A model generated the notes under the pieces. It saw nothing but the letters and a program-made list of their open reading frames with translations. It was not told the DNA's origin and searched no databases. This document shows positions 55,266-63,561 of a DNA stretch of 64,000 bases, piece after piece (position 1 is the first letter of the stretch; every line of letters begins with the position of its first letter). The position numbers and the translations under genes were made by a program. This DNA comes from Akkermansia muciniphila (GTDB lineage Bacteria; Verrucomicrobiota; Verrucomicrobiia; Limisphaerales; UBA9464): positions 29,232-93,231 of the forward strand of contig CAMDGV010000009.1 of the NCBI GenBank assembly GCA_945898055.1, given 5' to 3'.

Positions 55266-55301
55266 GGGGACCGACAGCTTAAGCGACAAATTTGATCCAT
55301 G
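55266..55301. repeat. 36-nt repeat, copy 1 (over a start codon)
   Basis: Plus-strand segment matching 55599-55634 at 32 of 36 positions; on the minus strand it begins CATGGATCAAATTTGTCGCT. In copy 1 the ATG opens the longer form of the glycosylphosphotransferase frame. Confidence 0.75.
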
Positions 55302-55928
55302 CCAGATCATACCCAGATCAAACCAAACTTTTCAGGTTCGTCTTATTCCTCGTTCGAAACGGTCTGCTTTTAATCTAAAGGCCCACTTTTTTCGGCGGGA
55401 TTGGTAGATCTATTCCTCTTTTAAATTATTGATGCTTTGCAACTTAACCCATTCGAAGGCCCCAAGAATTGGCCTACAAGTTGCCTTCGTGCCTCCAAAT
55501 TACCTGCGCCCTCTCCAGTCGATCGTAGGCGACTGCTAGCGTTTACCCTTCTTGCTCGGACCGGAAGTTTAACCAAACGGCGAGAGAAACTTTTCCTTGG
55601 GGATCGGCATCTTAAGCGACAAATTTAATCCATGATGGTGAAATTGAATTTAGAAACCGCACTTATAACACCTTGAGCGGCGCAGAAGGAATTACAAGAA
55701 CGCTCGCGGTTAGCTCTCCCTCTCGGTTCATGCAAGTTGAAGAGAAGTTGAGGCATTCTTCGCTGGAGCTCCCGACAGTTCACTTTATCCGAAGAAACTT
55801 TTATCCGACTTTGCCGAGTCTTATCCTCACGTTTGCATAGGGAATCGACTCCGTTATTCCCTTGGATCAAGAAGGGATCGTCGGATCGAGTCGCGCCCCA
55901 TTGGATGCGTAAAAATTCAGAACAAAGA
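55301..55928. other. Intergenic region between the glycosylphosphotransferase and xerC
   Basis: 628 bp, both flanking genes on the minus strand. A minus-strand open frame of 81 codons (55625-55870) has no recognisable features and ends at the TAA of the second repeat copy. The stretch 55599-55634 repeats 36 nt of 55266-55301 with four mismatches. No promoter hexamers or hairpin terminator were identified. Confidence 0.5.
55599..55634. repeat. 36-nt repeat, copy 2
   Basis: Matches 55266-55301 with four mismatches. On the minus strand the frame corresponding to copy 1 reads Met-Asp-stop (ATG GAT TAA) where copy 1 has Met-Asp-Gln, so any gene start it once marked is not usable. Confidence 0.75.
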
Positions 55929-56894
55929 TTAAGCTCGTGGATGAGCTGACTGGTAGACTTTCTTCAAACGTTCCGCGGTCACGTGGGTGTAAATTTCTGT
56001 CGTTTGAAGACGAGCATGACCGAGAAGTTCCTGCACGGATCGGAGATCGGCCCCGCGATCCAAAAGGTGGGTGGCAAAGCTGTGGCGCAACTTATGCGGG
56101 GAGAGAGATGGATCCAACTTAGCCGCCGCCAAGTAGCGCTTTAGGTTGCGTTGAATATCGCTCGGCCGAATCCGCGCACCACGCTTGCCCAGAAAAGCCG
56201 CCATTTCCCCCTCCCTCTCTCGTTTTGCCTCGGTCCAATATGCTTCCAACGCCGCAAGCGCGGGGCGTCCAAATGGGACAACTCGTTCTTTCTTACCCTT
56301 TCCACGAACACGCAACGTACGTTCCTTCAATTGAAAGTCCTCAAAATTAAGTCCGCATACCTCGCTGACCCGCAGGCCTGCTGAATAGACGAGTTCTAGT
56401 ACCGCTGCATCCCGAAAAAAGGACCCCGCATCTGCCACCATCCCTGTTCCGTCGGTTCCCGCGCTTCGTTGTGCTCGCGCTAGCTCCTCCATCGGAGCAC
56501 GTAAGAGGGAGGTCATGCCGTCTTCGGGTAAAAATCGGGGGAGCCGTTTCTCTCGCTTCGGCATCGGAAGTCCACGGATCGGTAATTGTGTAATAACGCC
56601 CTCTCTTAGAAGGAAGCGATAAAAGGTTCGAAGCCCGCTGAATCTTAATTGCACCGACGCACGTCCCAGATTTTTTCTTCCCAACCAACGCAAATAGAGT
56701 CTGAAGGTGTCTCGCTTCAGGTCCGCCCAGATCGGCGACGAATGGGTGGTTGTTCGGTACCACTCCGCAAATTCTTGGAGGGCCTGTCGATAGTTGCGGA
56801 CCGTGTATTCCGAAGTCGCGCGCACCGCAATTAGGTCACTGAAAAAACGCGAGGCCCATGGGTCGTCGGGAAAAGATTCAACAGAGTTACTCAC
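55929..56894 (-). CDS. xerC: Tyrosine recombinase XerC/XerD
   Basis: About 322 residues. Catalytic residues are present: Arg in YSAGLRVSEVCGL, Lys in RVRGKGKKERVVP, His-x-x-Arg in HKLRHSFATHLL, His in ELLGHARLQTTE and Tyr in IYTHVTAER. It resolves chromosome dimers with a partner recombinase. GTG at 56892-56894 was chosen because AAAGGA lies 6 nt upstream and the start overlaps the fdhD stop by 8 nt; an ORF extension to 56966 is inside fdhD. It differs from a phage integrase in lacking a separate arm-binding domain. Confidence 0.93.
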   Translation of the reverse strand: MSNSVESFPDDPWASRFFSDLIAVRATSEYTVRNYRQALQEFAEWYRTTTHSSPIWADLKRDTFRLYLRWLGRKNLGRASVQLRFSGLRTFYRFLLREGVITQLPIRGLPMPKREKRLPRFLPEDGMTSLLRAPMEELARAQRSAGTDGTGMVADAGSFFRDAAVLELVYSAGLRVSEVCGLNFEDFQLKERTLRVRGKGKKERVVPFGRPALAALEAYWTEAKREREGEMAAFLGKRGARIRPSDIQRNLKRYLAAAKLDPSLSPHKLRHSFATHLLDRGADLRSVQELLGHARLQTTEIYTHVTAERLKKVYQSAHPRA

Positions 56895-57732
56895 TAGGAA
56901 TCCTTTTGCTGGGAGACGTCGCTCGAAAACGTTTTGCACCGCAGTACACATTAAAACGCCCATCACGAAGAAAACCGATCAGCGTTATCCCAGAGCGACG
57001 GGCCAAGGCGATCGCTAGTCCGGTAGGGGCCGATACTGCGGCGATAACCGGAACCCCGCTAGCGAGTGCTTTTTCGACAATTTCAAATGAGACTCGCCCG
57101 CTCACCATCAAGATCATCTTCTGAAGGGGGAGTCCGCCGTCCAAAAATAGCCGTCCAATGACTTTATCCACCGCGTTGTGGCGGCCCACATCTTCGCGAA
57201 GACAGAGGAGTTCACCTGTCGCACTGAAAAGCCCAGCCGCATGAAGGCCTCCGGTTGCATCAAAAGCTTTTTGACCGGCTCGCAATTGATCTGGAAGCCG
57301 AATTATCACTTGAGGATCAATTCGGATGGAATCTTGGACGCGGGGGAACCGCCGTTGGACGGCGGCCAAAGTCGCCCGCCCGCAAACACCGCAACTGGAC
57401 GAGGCAAATACGTGCCGAGTGAGCGCTGCGATATCACATACCACCCCCTCTGCAAGATGCACATCGAGTACATTTCCCTCAGCATTTCGCGGATAAGGCC
57501 GCAGAGCGAGTATTTGTCCTTTGTGCTTGAGCAGTCCTTCACTGACTAGAAATCCGGCAGCCAGTTCATCGTCGTGACCTGGGGTCCGCATAATCACCGC
57601 GATAGGGCGGGTTTCAATCCGCAGTTCTAGCGGCTCTTCAATGGCGACCGCATCGGGCTTTGGAGCAGCAAATGAACGCCCCGTCCAGCGTCGGACCGCG
57701 ACCAGAGGACTCGAAGCAGCGCGCGTTTTCAT
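56887..57732 (-). CDS. fdhD: Formate dehydrogenase accessory sulfurtransferase FdhD
   Basis: 281 residues, transferring sulfur from IscS to the molybdenum cofactor of formate dehydrogenase. The family motif SSCGVCGRATL with the two cysteines is present, as are the segment DVGRHNAVDKVIGRLF and the C-terminal VSAPTGLAIALARRSGITLI. No formate dehydrogenase gene is in the window. It overlaps xerC by 8 nt, follows the SDR gene by 14 bp, and so sits in a three-gene minus-strand operon. Confidence 0.94.
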   Translation of the reverse strand: MKTRAASSPLVAVRRWTGRSFAAPKPDAVAIEEPLELRIETRPIAVIMRTPGHDDELAAGFLVSEGLLKHKGQILALRPYPRNAEGNVLDVHLAEGVVCDIAALTRHVFASSSCGVCGRATLAAVQRRFPRVQDSIRIDPQVIIRLPDQLRAGQKAFDATGGLHAAGLFSATGELLCLREDVGRHNAVDKVIGRLFLDGGLPLQKMILMVSGRVSFEIVEKALASGVPVIAAVSAPTGLAIALARRSGITLIGFLRDGRFNVYCGAKRFRATSPSKRIPSE

Positions 57733-57746
57733 GGTGCAAGAATCGA

Positions 57747-58553
57747 CTAGATTGTCTGGGAGAGAAATCCGCCATCAACGCGAAGGTCGGTTCCGGTAAC
57801 AAATCCGGCGGCTTTTGAACTGGCGAGAAAAACGGTCGCCCCTGCCAATTCGTCGGCCTGACCAAACCGCCCCATAGGCGTGTGGCCAAGAATTGATTTT
57901 GCCCGAGGAGTGGGGGTTCCATCCTCCTCAAATAGGAGCCGGCGATTCTGTTCTGCTGGAAAGAATCCTGGGGTAATGGAATTAACTCGGACACCTTGAA
58001 TCGCCCATTCACGTGAGAGAAACTGGGTCAAGCTGAGCACAGCCGCTTTCGAGGCAGAGTAACTGACCACGCGTGACAGAGGAATATGGGCCGAAACACT
58101 GGCGACATTAATGACCGATCCACGACCTCGAGCACAAAATCCTGGCCCAAAAACCTGGCAAGGAAGCAACACCCCGCCGATGAGATTGAGGTCAAAGTTC
58201 CCCCTCCAAGCTTCGAGAGTGATCTGTTCAAATTTGAGATCTGTAGTGACGGTTGCCTTGGGATCATTACCTCCCGCCGCATTGATCAAAATGGAGGGGG
58301 CACCGAGTTTCCTAGTAATATCAGATTCGATCCGAACAAGATCATCACGTTGCAGGGCATCCGCTCTAAAAAAAAAGGCTTGGGCCCCGAAAGCCTTCAG
58401 TTTCTGAACGCAGTCTTCGCCCCGTTCACTATTGCGGCCCACGACAGCAACGGCAGCACCGGCCGCTGCAAGGGCTTGAGCCATGGCCCCGCCGAGCGCT
58501 CCGGTTGCCCCAATCACCACGGCCACGTCTCCCGATAAATCAAAGAGGTTCAT
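57747..58553 (-). CDS. SDR oxidoreductase, probably D-mannonate oxidoreductase-like
   Basis: 268 residues from ATG at 58553 (MNLFDLSGDV); an ORF extension reaches 58574. Classical SDR features: GATGALGGAMAQALA (NAD site), NAAGGND, the catalytic Ser in NVASVSAH and YSASKAAVL (YxxxK). The segment VNSITPGFFPAEQNRRLLFE and TPMGRFGQADELAGATVFLA match SDR-type mannonate oxidoreductases (YjmF/UxuB-like) as I recall; no other hexuronate gene is adjacent, so the substrate is tentative. It is the first gene of the minus-strand operon with fdhD and xerC. Confidence 0.8.
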   Translation of the reverse strand: MNLFDLSGDVAVVIGATGALGGAMAQALAAAGAAVAVVGRNSERGEDCVQKLKAFGAQAFFFRADALQRDDLVRIESDITRKLGAPSILINAAGGNDPKATVTTDLKFEQITLEAWRGNFDLNLIGGVLLPCQVFGPGFCARGRGSVINVASVSAHIPLSRVVSYSASKAAVLSLTQFLSREWAIQGVRVNSITPGFFPAEQNRRLLFEEDGTPTPRAKSILGHTPMGRFGQADELAGATVFLASSKAAGFVTGTDLRVDGGFLSQTI

Positions 58554-58752
58554 AACGTTGAGAAAGACTATCAAACGTCTGCTTTTGAAGGGAGAAGAAT
58601 GATCTTTGATCAGCCAAACGGGTACAATTAGTGGTCGATCGATCTAAGGTGCTTGATAAAGTTCTACCGACTTCTTGATGAAAGGCGTTGACACCCTTGT
58701 TCGCATCTCTAGCGTCTCCTTCACCGCAATCTTGTTCTAATTATAAATAACT

Positions 58753-59508
58753 ATGAATCATCTCAGAAAAAATCGCATCGGCGCTTTCACGCTGATTGAA
58801 CTCTTGGTCGTCATCGCTATTATCGCGATTCTTGCCGGCATGCTCCTGCCTGCCCTCGCAAAAGCAAAATCCCGTGCAAACCGGATTGCCTGCGTTAACA
58901 ACCTAAAGCAAATCGGAATTGGTCTTCGGGTTTTCGCTGTTGATTTCAATGGCCAATATCCGTGGCAAGTCGATCCCAGCAGCGGCGGTATCACCATTCC
59001 TGCGGCTTCTGTTGTCGGTGGGCTTCCAACTCTGACAAACACCTTGGCGGACGTTTACGCCACTGTCTCAAATGAACTGAGCACACCGAAGATTGTGGTC
59101 TGCCCTAGCGATACACGCACGCTGCCAGCCACCAACACTTGGATCGGTGTTGTCCGGCTCACTCTCGCCAACAAGGGTAAAGTGCCTAGCTACTTCCTCG
59201 GCATTAATGCCACTGAAGAACAACCCCAGAGCATTTTGGCTGGTGACCGTAATATTATCAACTCGAACGCCACCCCGTCCGATCTCTCCAAGGTCCACAA
59301 GGTGGTCACAGTGCTCACCGCCGCACTCGCCAACACCACTGCTAACCTAAACAAGTTCGCTTATTCGACTTCGGTCCATCAGACTGCTGGCAACATTCTG
59401 CTCGGTGACGGATCCGTTCAGCAGGTCTCTTCTGGTCGTCTTCGTGACGCACTCCGTGACGCTGCTAACGCCTCCGGCGATCAGGCCTTCTACATGCCGG
59501 GAGAGTAA
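58753..59508 (+). CDS. Pseudopilin-type protein with H-x9-DG motif
   Basis: 251 residues. Prepilin segment [20 protein letters not shown] with the cleavage near residue 10, then a typical [20 protein letters not shown]. The C-terminal H-x9-DG motif is [17 protein letters not shown]. The start is supported by TATAAA-rich sequence immediately upstream but not by a Shine-Dalgarno. It has its own strong terminator, so it is probably transcribed on its own. Very similar in plan to the proteins at 30223 and 43019; whether it builds a pseudopilus with the GspE-L-M-D system is inference. Confidence 0.93.
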   Translation: MNHLRKNRIGAFTLIELLVVIAIIAILAGMLLPALAKAKSRANRIACVNNLKQIGIGLRVFAVDFNGQYPWQVDPSSGGITIPAASVVGGLPTLTNTLADVYATVSNELSTPKIVVCPSDTRTLPATNTWIGVVRLTLANKGKVPSYFLGINATEEQPQSILAGDRNIINSNATPSDLSKVHKVVTVLTAALANTTANLNKFAYSTSVHQTAGNILLGDGSVQQVSSGRLRDALRDAANASGDQAFYMPGE

Positions 59509-59527
59509 TAAGACTCTGGCAGATTTT

Positions 59528-59554
59528 AAGGGCATCCTTCGGGATGCCCTTTTT
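59528..59554 (+). terminator. Strong rho-independent terminator after the pseudopilin-type gene
   Basis: 10-bp stem AAGGGCATCC/GGATGCCCTT with the stable tetraloop TTCG, followed by a T-run (59550-59554). It begins 20 bp after the stop codon. Confidence 0.95.
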
Positions 59555-59558
59555 GTTT

Positions 59559-60264
59559 CTACTCACTTTCCACCGGTGAACCACTCTTGAAACTGAAGTC
59601 GCCGACTCGCACCGGTAACCTCCTAGATCAGGTCGTTAAGAATTTCGTCCAGAGATCGCTGCGGGCAGATTATCGGAGACCTACCGTGTTAAATAAGCCA
59701 CCGACGGAAACCGGAATTCCTCGTTCCAGATGGAAGGCCCTAGCAAGAAATTCATCCATCAGCTTGGAACAAGCGTAACTCCAACGACCAAGCGTCGATG
59801 GCCCTATTTGAAGATCATCGGCCTCTGAAAACACTGTTTTAGAGGCCTTGCCATCGACTTCCTGACGTCGACGTCAAAAGAAGGGGCGTGCTCCCCTGGA
59901 CCGCAGATTCAAAGAGAAGTTCCGTTTCGCCCAGATTGGTTTGCAGACTCTGAAGCGGCGATCCCATTACCTTTCCGACTCCAACCGCAGCGGCCAAATG
60001 AAAAACTTAACTCGAGACTGAGATTAGCGAGGTGAGATCGCCAACCTCCGATATCTTAGATTCGATGAATCGAAAACGAGGCTTCGACCGAGCTAAGTTC
60101 AGATTAGATCGAGCCCCAGTAGAAAGATCATCTGTGGCGATCACTGATTCACCCTCGGCAAGGAGTCTATCGATCAGCTGTGATCCAATAAACCCAGCAT
60201 CACCAGTAACCACCACAGGTTGGGAACTCGGGTCTCGTACTAACAATCGTTCTGGAGGAGTCAC
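59559..60264 (-). pseudogene. Degenerate NAD-dependent nucleotide-sugar epimerase/dehydratase
   Basis: The frame opens with ATG at 60262-60264 and a normal Rossmann start (VVVTGDAGFIGSQLIDRLLA, then TDDLSTGARSNL). It is stopped by TAA at 60007-60009, but the reading continues in the same frame with the diagnostic VFHLAAAVGVG and SLQTNLGETELLFES. Further on a single extra G near 59861-59862 shifts the frame; correcting it gives STSEVDGK, VFSEADDLQIGP, RWSYACSKLMDEFLA and FNTVGLR. There a second nonsense codon (TAA, 59670-59672) interrupts, and the rest decays to the end at about 59559, just beside the terminator of the neighbouring gene. The family is UDP-glucuronate decarboxylase-like. The 5' end overlaps the upstream small gene by 4 nt. 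Confidence 0.85.
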
Positions 60265-60611
60265 TTCTTTAAGGGCGTGGCGGCTGCACCACTCGGCAGG
60301 GGTTCCGGTTTCAAACCATATTTATTGAGGATCTGGGCATAATCCGGAGCCTTCAGCCCGAACGCCTTGAGTTCGTTTAAAGCATTAAAGAGCTTTATCC
60401 GCTCATCCTCCATTTGTGCGATTGATAACTTGTTCGCCACAATTTGCCGGGACAATAGGCTTGTTTGTCGAAAAAGGAAAAAGCCGAGACTCCCAGTGAC
60501 CAGAAGAGTCAATGCCAAGAGCAGCCCAAAAAAGGCCCGCAGCGAGTCGACTTCTGCACTCAGTGTTTGAAGTTGGGAGCTATTGGAATCGGATTGATCT
60601 AAAGGGTTCAT
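60261..60611 (-). CDS. Small single-pass membrane protein
   Basis: 116 residues: a short cytoplasmic N-terminus, one transmembrane helix (about residues 26-48, FFGLLLALTLLVTGSLGFFLF), then a coiled coil (SLLSRQIVANKLSIAQMEDE) and a C-terminal tail rich in Pro and Ala. The same plan as the neighbour 3 bp upstream, suggesting an ancient pair. Its stop overlaps the ATG of the epimerase pseudogene. No family recognised. Confidence 0.75.
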   Translation of the reverse strand: MNPLDQSDSNSSQLQTLSAEVDSLRAFFGLLLALTLLVTGSLGFFLFRQTSLLSRQIVANKLSIAQMEDERIKLFNALNELKAFGLKAPDYAQILNKYGLKPEPLPSGAAATPLKK

Positions 60612-60614
60612 CGA

Positions 60615-60941
60615 TTAACGCCGAACCGGATTAGAAAGTGGAGGATTGATGGGGGTAGTTTTTGGGGCCGTAGCGGCACTATTGATGCGGACACCCATCT
60701 GTTCCAGAAGCGATCGCATTGCCATATTTTTCTCTGAATACTGAGCTGACTCCTGCAATAGAGCCATAAAGCCCTGACGCATTGGACCCATTTCCACCAC
60801 CTGAGCATGGCTGATAGCTCCAAGTCGGTTGGCCTCGCGCGTTTGGAAAACCCAAAAGACGCAGAGGGCACTTAAAATGAGAGAAGCCACCCCCTGAGCG
60901 AAAAGAAGTGGCTTGATATAGCTCGGCTTCAACGTACTCAA
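60615..60941 (-). CDS. Small single-pass membrane protein (partner)
   Basis: 108 residues: cytoplasmic N-terminus, one transmembrane helix (about residues 10-32, LLFAQGVASLILSALCVFWVF), then a helical region (MRQGFMALLQESAQYSEKN) and a Pro-rich tail. It is the first of two coupled small genes (stop TAA, TCG, ATG), followed by the epimerase remnant. Function unknown; the pair could assemble in the membrane. Confidence 0.75.
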   Translation of the reverse strand: MSTLKPSYIKPLLFAQGVASLILSALCVFWVFQTREANRLGAISHAQVVEMGPMRQGFMALLQESAQYSEKNMAMRSLLEQMGVRINSAATAPKTTPINPPLSNPVRR

Positions 60942-62080
60942 TCTTAGATAGGAGGAAGATCAAGCCAAGCCTTTCCTCCCAAATCCTCGCCTACAGGGCC
61001 AATTCATCTGGACTTGGGGAGAGGGTAATGACCCTGTCGCGTTGCTGGGTTTGGGGTTTGGCTACCATGGATGAGCGACGGCGTGCCGGGTGCCCCCCTG
61101 GCAGGGCTGATCTCGGCGTCTGGCCCGCCCGTCCAAGCGTGGATTTCCCGTGGTCTTGCCTTCCCTCGGTTTCCTTCCCACTCAGCCCTTTGGTCGCCCG
61201 TGGTCCGTCCCGAAGGTTTGTTGTTTCATCCAAGCCTTTAGCGATGCCGCCGAGGTTTTGCCGAGGTCCCGCTCTAGCCGGTAGAGTTCAATAGTCAGGT
61301 TCCTCAGCACCGCCAACGTCTCGTCCGCTTGGTGGTTCTTCAACAGGCACCGGGCGGACTCCTGCTGGCAGTGCCCGGCGACGGGTTCACCGCCCGCAGC
61401 AACGGTTTGAAGTTGGGAATCTCGTTGGTCTTCTCCTCGATCGAGTATTCATCCTCTTTCGTTTAATCGCTGGCTACGCATCACTCATCCAACCCAATCC
61501 ATCGCCTCCCAAAACAGTCCGGCCTTCCTACCCGTGCTCTGCACGCCGTCAGCATCGGCGGGTTCTACCGACTGGCCTGAGTTGCTCGCAGTTCGCTTGA
61601 AATTGGACCCTCTTTCCAGCCGCGCTCCGGCGGCGGGCGTTCGGACCGCGCCTGTGCCGAAATTCAGTCGCAGCAATATTAAATCAAAGGAGGCGTGAGA
61701 AAAGTCCACGCGACTTTAGTTGAACTTTCACCCCCGCCTTCGATCGTCGAATATCCTACTTTCGGCAATGAGGGAACCATGGGGTTTGGCGTACAATTAC
61801 TGCTGAGGTAAGGAAAGTTTTCTGTGAACTGTTGAACAAGCCCAAACTGCTGCTTTTCCACCAGTCCACGCGCGTCGCCGACTCGAAGCTGCCACCCAGC
61901 GGATGCCAAGCCCCCGGCAGCGCGACCCAGAAGGGCTGCTCGCTGAAGAACTCTGGACGGCGGCTGCACACGCCGCGACTGTAGCCAAACCGTCAAGCAG
62001 GGTAAGGCTAGGAATGGACAGAGGAGCTGCCTGGACAATTTGGCCTTGCGCCAAAATCCCCGTGCGGTGAGATCCCAACC
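60942..62080. other. Gene-poor GC-rich region with mobile-element remnants
   Basis: About 1.1 kb without an intact gene. It contains an ISAs1-like transposase remnant on the minus strand (61192-61460). The open frames elsewhere (for example minus-strand 61679-62155) have no recognisable domain and look like chance reading in GC-rich DNA. The composition is distinct from the left part of the window. Confidence 0.5.
61192..61460 (-). pseudogene. Remnant of an ISAs1-like DDE transposase
   Basis: Two minus-strand pieces in different frames. The first reads EDEYSIEEKTNEIPNFKPLL (61340-61460), similar to the start of the ISAs1 catalytic domain; the second (61192-61388) reads GHCQQESARCLLKNHQ, then LAVLRNLTIELYRLE, similar to the C-terminal end. 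The middle, with the catalytic residues, is gone. The family call is from memory and moderate. Confidence 0.45.
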
Positions 62081-63337
62081 ATGCGCCCACACTTCACGCT
62101 CACCGTCTTCCTCGCCATCCTCTCCCTGCCGATTCTCGCCGCTGATTGGTCTCAATTTCGGGGGCCAGGTGGCTCCGGCGTCAGCGACGCGAAAGGCACG
62201 CCGCTCAACTGGAGCGACACCACCGGCATCGTTTGGAAGACCGACCTCCCTGGCCCTGGCACGTCAAGCCCGATTGTCTTCGGCAACAGAATCTTCCTTA
62301 CCTACTACACCGGCGTTGCCCCCGGTCGCGGCACGAGCCTCGACGATTTGAAGCGCCACCTGCTCTGCTTGGACCGCGCCACCGGCCAACAACTCTGGAG
62401 CACCGCTGTCTCCGCCGACCTCCCGGAGCAATCCGGCATCCGTGAGGACCACGGTTACGCCACCAGCACGCCCGTCGCGGATGCCGAGCGCGTGTATGTC
62501 TTCTTCGGCAAGTCCGGCGTCCTCGCCTTTAACCACGAGGGTAAGCAGCTTTGGAAAACGAGCGTTGGCACGCAGTTGAATGGCTGGGGTTCCGCGTCTT
62601 CGCCCGTGCTACACAAGGACCTCGTGCTCGTGAATGCCAGCGTGGAAAGCGGGTCACTCGTGGCCCTCGACAAGAAGATCGGCGTGGAGAAATGGCGCGC
62701 ACACGGCATCAACGAGTCGTGGCACGCGCCGCTGGTTGTCGCCACGCTGGGGGGCAAGTCCGAGGTCGTCGCCGCCTGCATCAAGCAGGTGCTCGCCTTC
62801 GACGCCGACAGCGGCGCGCCGCTCTGGACCTGCCAGACCGGCATCGGCTGGTATATGTGCCCCACGCCCATCGCGAAGGACGGCATCGTGTATGCCATCG
62901 GCGGGCGCAACCCGCAGAACGGCCTCGCCATTCGCGCCGGCGGACGCGGCGAGGTGAGCGGCAGCCACGTGCTCTGGAAAATCAACAAGGGCTCGAACGT
63001 CCCCTCGCCCTTGCTGCACGACGGCCATCTCTACTTCGCCAGCGACTCACTCGCCGTGGCCTACTGCGCCAACGCCAAGACCGGCGAAATCGTCTATGAG
63101 GAGCGCCTAAACCAGAGACTCCAAGGCATCTACGCCTCGCCCGTGCTCGCGGATGGCAAGCTCTATTACGTCGGTCGCACCGGCCTCACGGTGGTGCTCG
63201 CGGCCTCACCGAAATTCCAGCAACTCGCGGAAAACTCATTGGAGAACCGTCGGGGCTACTTCAACGCGACCCCCACCTTCGACGACAACCGCCTGCTCCT
63301 CCGTTCCAACCGCGCGCTGTATTGTCTGGGGAAGTAG
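62081..63337 (+). CDS. Exported PQQ-type beta-propeller repeat protein
   Basis: 418 residues with a signal peptide (about 1-20, FTLTVFLAILSLPILAADW). The start of the mature protein, WSQFRGPGGSGVSD, and repeated blades of the type LLCLDRATGQQLWST, LVALDKKIGVEKWRAHG, VLAFDADSGAPLWTC and AYCANAKTGEIVYEE identify a PQQ-like propeller found widely in Planctomycetes and Verrucomicrobia; no PQQ-dehydrogenase catalytic residues were recognised. The coding sequence uses GC-ending codons far more strongly than genes left of 60 kb. It is flanked by repeats and mobile-element scraps. Its function is unknown; binding a surface or scaffold partner is likely. Confidence 0.9.
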   Translation: MRPHFTLTVFLAILSLPILAADWSQFRGPGGSGVSDAKGTPLNWSDTTGIVWKTDLPGPGTSSPIVFGNRIFLTYYTGVAPGRGTSLDDLKRHLLCLDRATGQQLWSTAVSADLPEQSGIREDHGYATSTPVADAERVYVFFGKSGVLAFNHEGKQLWKTSVGTQLNGWGSASSPVLHKDLVLVNASVESGSLVALDKKIGVEKWRAHGINESWHAPLVVATLGGKSEVVAACIKQVLAFDADSGAPLWTCQTGIGWYMCPTPIAKDGIVYAIGGRNPQNGLAIRAGGRGEVSGSHVLWKINKGSNVPSPLLHDGHLYFASDSLAVAYCANAKTGEIVYEERLNQRLQGIYASPVLADGKLYYVGRTGLTVVLAASPKFQQLAENSLENRRGYFNATPTFDDNRLLLRSNRALYCLGK

Positions 63338-63345
63338 AAGCTCCG

Positions 63346-63398
63346 CTACCAAGTCGCGTAGCGACGGCCTGATGGTAGCCGTGGGTTTCAACCCACGG
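63346..63398. repeat. REP-like palindromic element
   Basis: Nested inverted repeats: CTACCA (63346-63351) pairs with TGGTAG (63373-63378) around GTCGC/GCGAC; immediately after is a perfect palindrome CCGTGGGTT-TC-AACCCACGG (63379-63398). The two-part palindrome right after a stop codon is the layout of REP-type repeats mobilised by RAYT transposases. Confidence 0.7.
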
Positions 63399-63433
63399 AC
63401 CGGCACGACACAGGATGCGGCGCGGCGCGGCGC

Positions 63434-63561
63434 TTAAGTGGCGCAAAATCGGCCCACCGAAAAGCTCCGATCGATGCGGGTGAGGTTGCCCTGCTGGTCT
63501 TTCACGGCGACGACGAGCTGGGCACGAGGGAGGGAAAGAAACAGATAGCCTGCCCCATAGT
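63434..63561 (-). pseudogene. C-terminal fragment of a surface protein
   Basis: Minus-strand frame ending at TAA (63434-63436), reading RAQLVVAVKDQQGNLTRIDR, then SFSVGRF. That ending is typical of large surface proteins of this phylum. Nothing upstream continues the frame beyond the repeat at 63530-63555, so the fragment was probably cut off by it. Confidence 0.4.
63530..63555. repeat. Short dispersed repeat, copy 1
   Basis: 26 nt (GAGGGAAAGAAACAGATAGC then CTGCCC) identical to 63975-64000; on the plus strand it continues with CATAGTTTTACCCT. A diverged partial copy, AGGTAGCCTGCCCCTTAGTT, lies at 63806-63825. Confidence 0.75.

Noticed and set aside
58688..58716. TTGACA as a -35 element before the third pseudopilin-type gene
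   Set aside because: No -10 hexamer at 16-18 nt; the nearby TATAAA lies too close to the start codon to pair with it.
60991..61233. 80-codon minus-strand frame
   Set aside because: Overlaps the end of the ISAs1-like remnant in another frame and has no domain.
61679..62155. 158-codon minus-strand frame upstream of the PQQ gene
   Set aside because: No recognisable domain; long open frames are expected by chance in GC-rich DNA.
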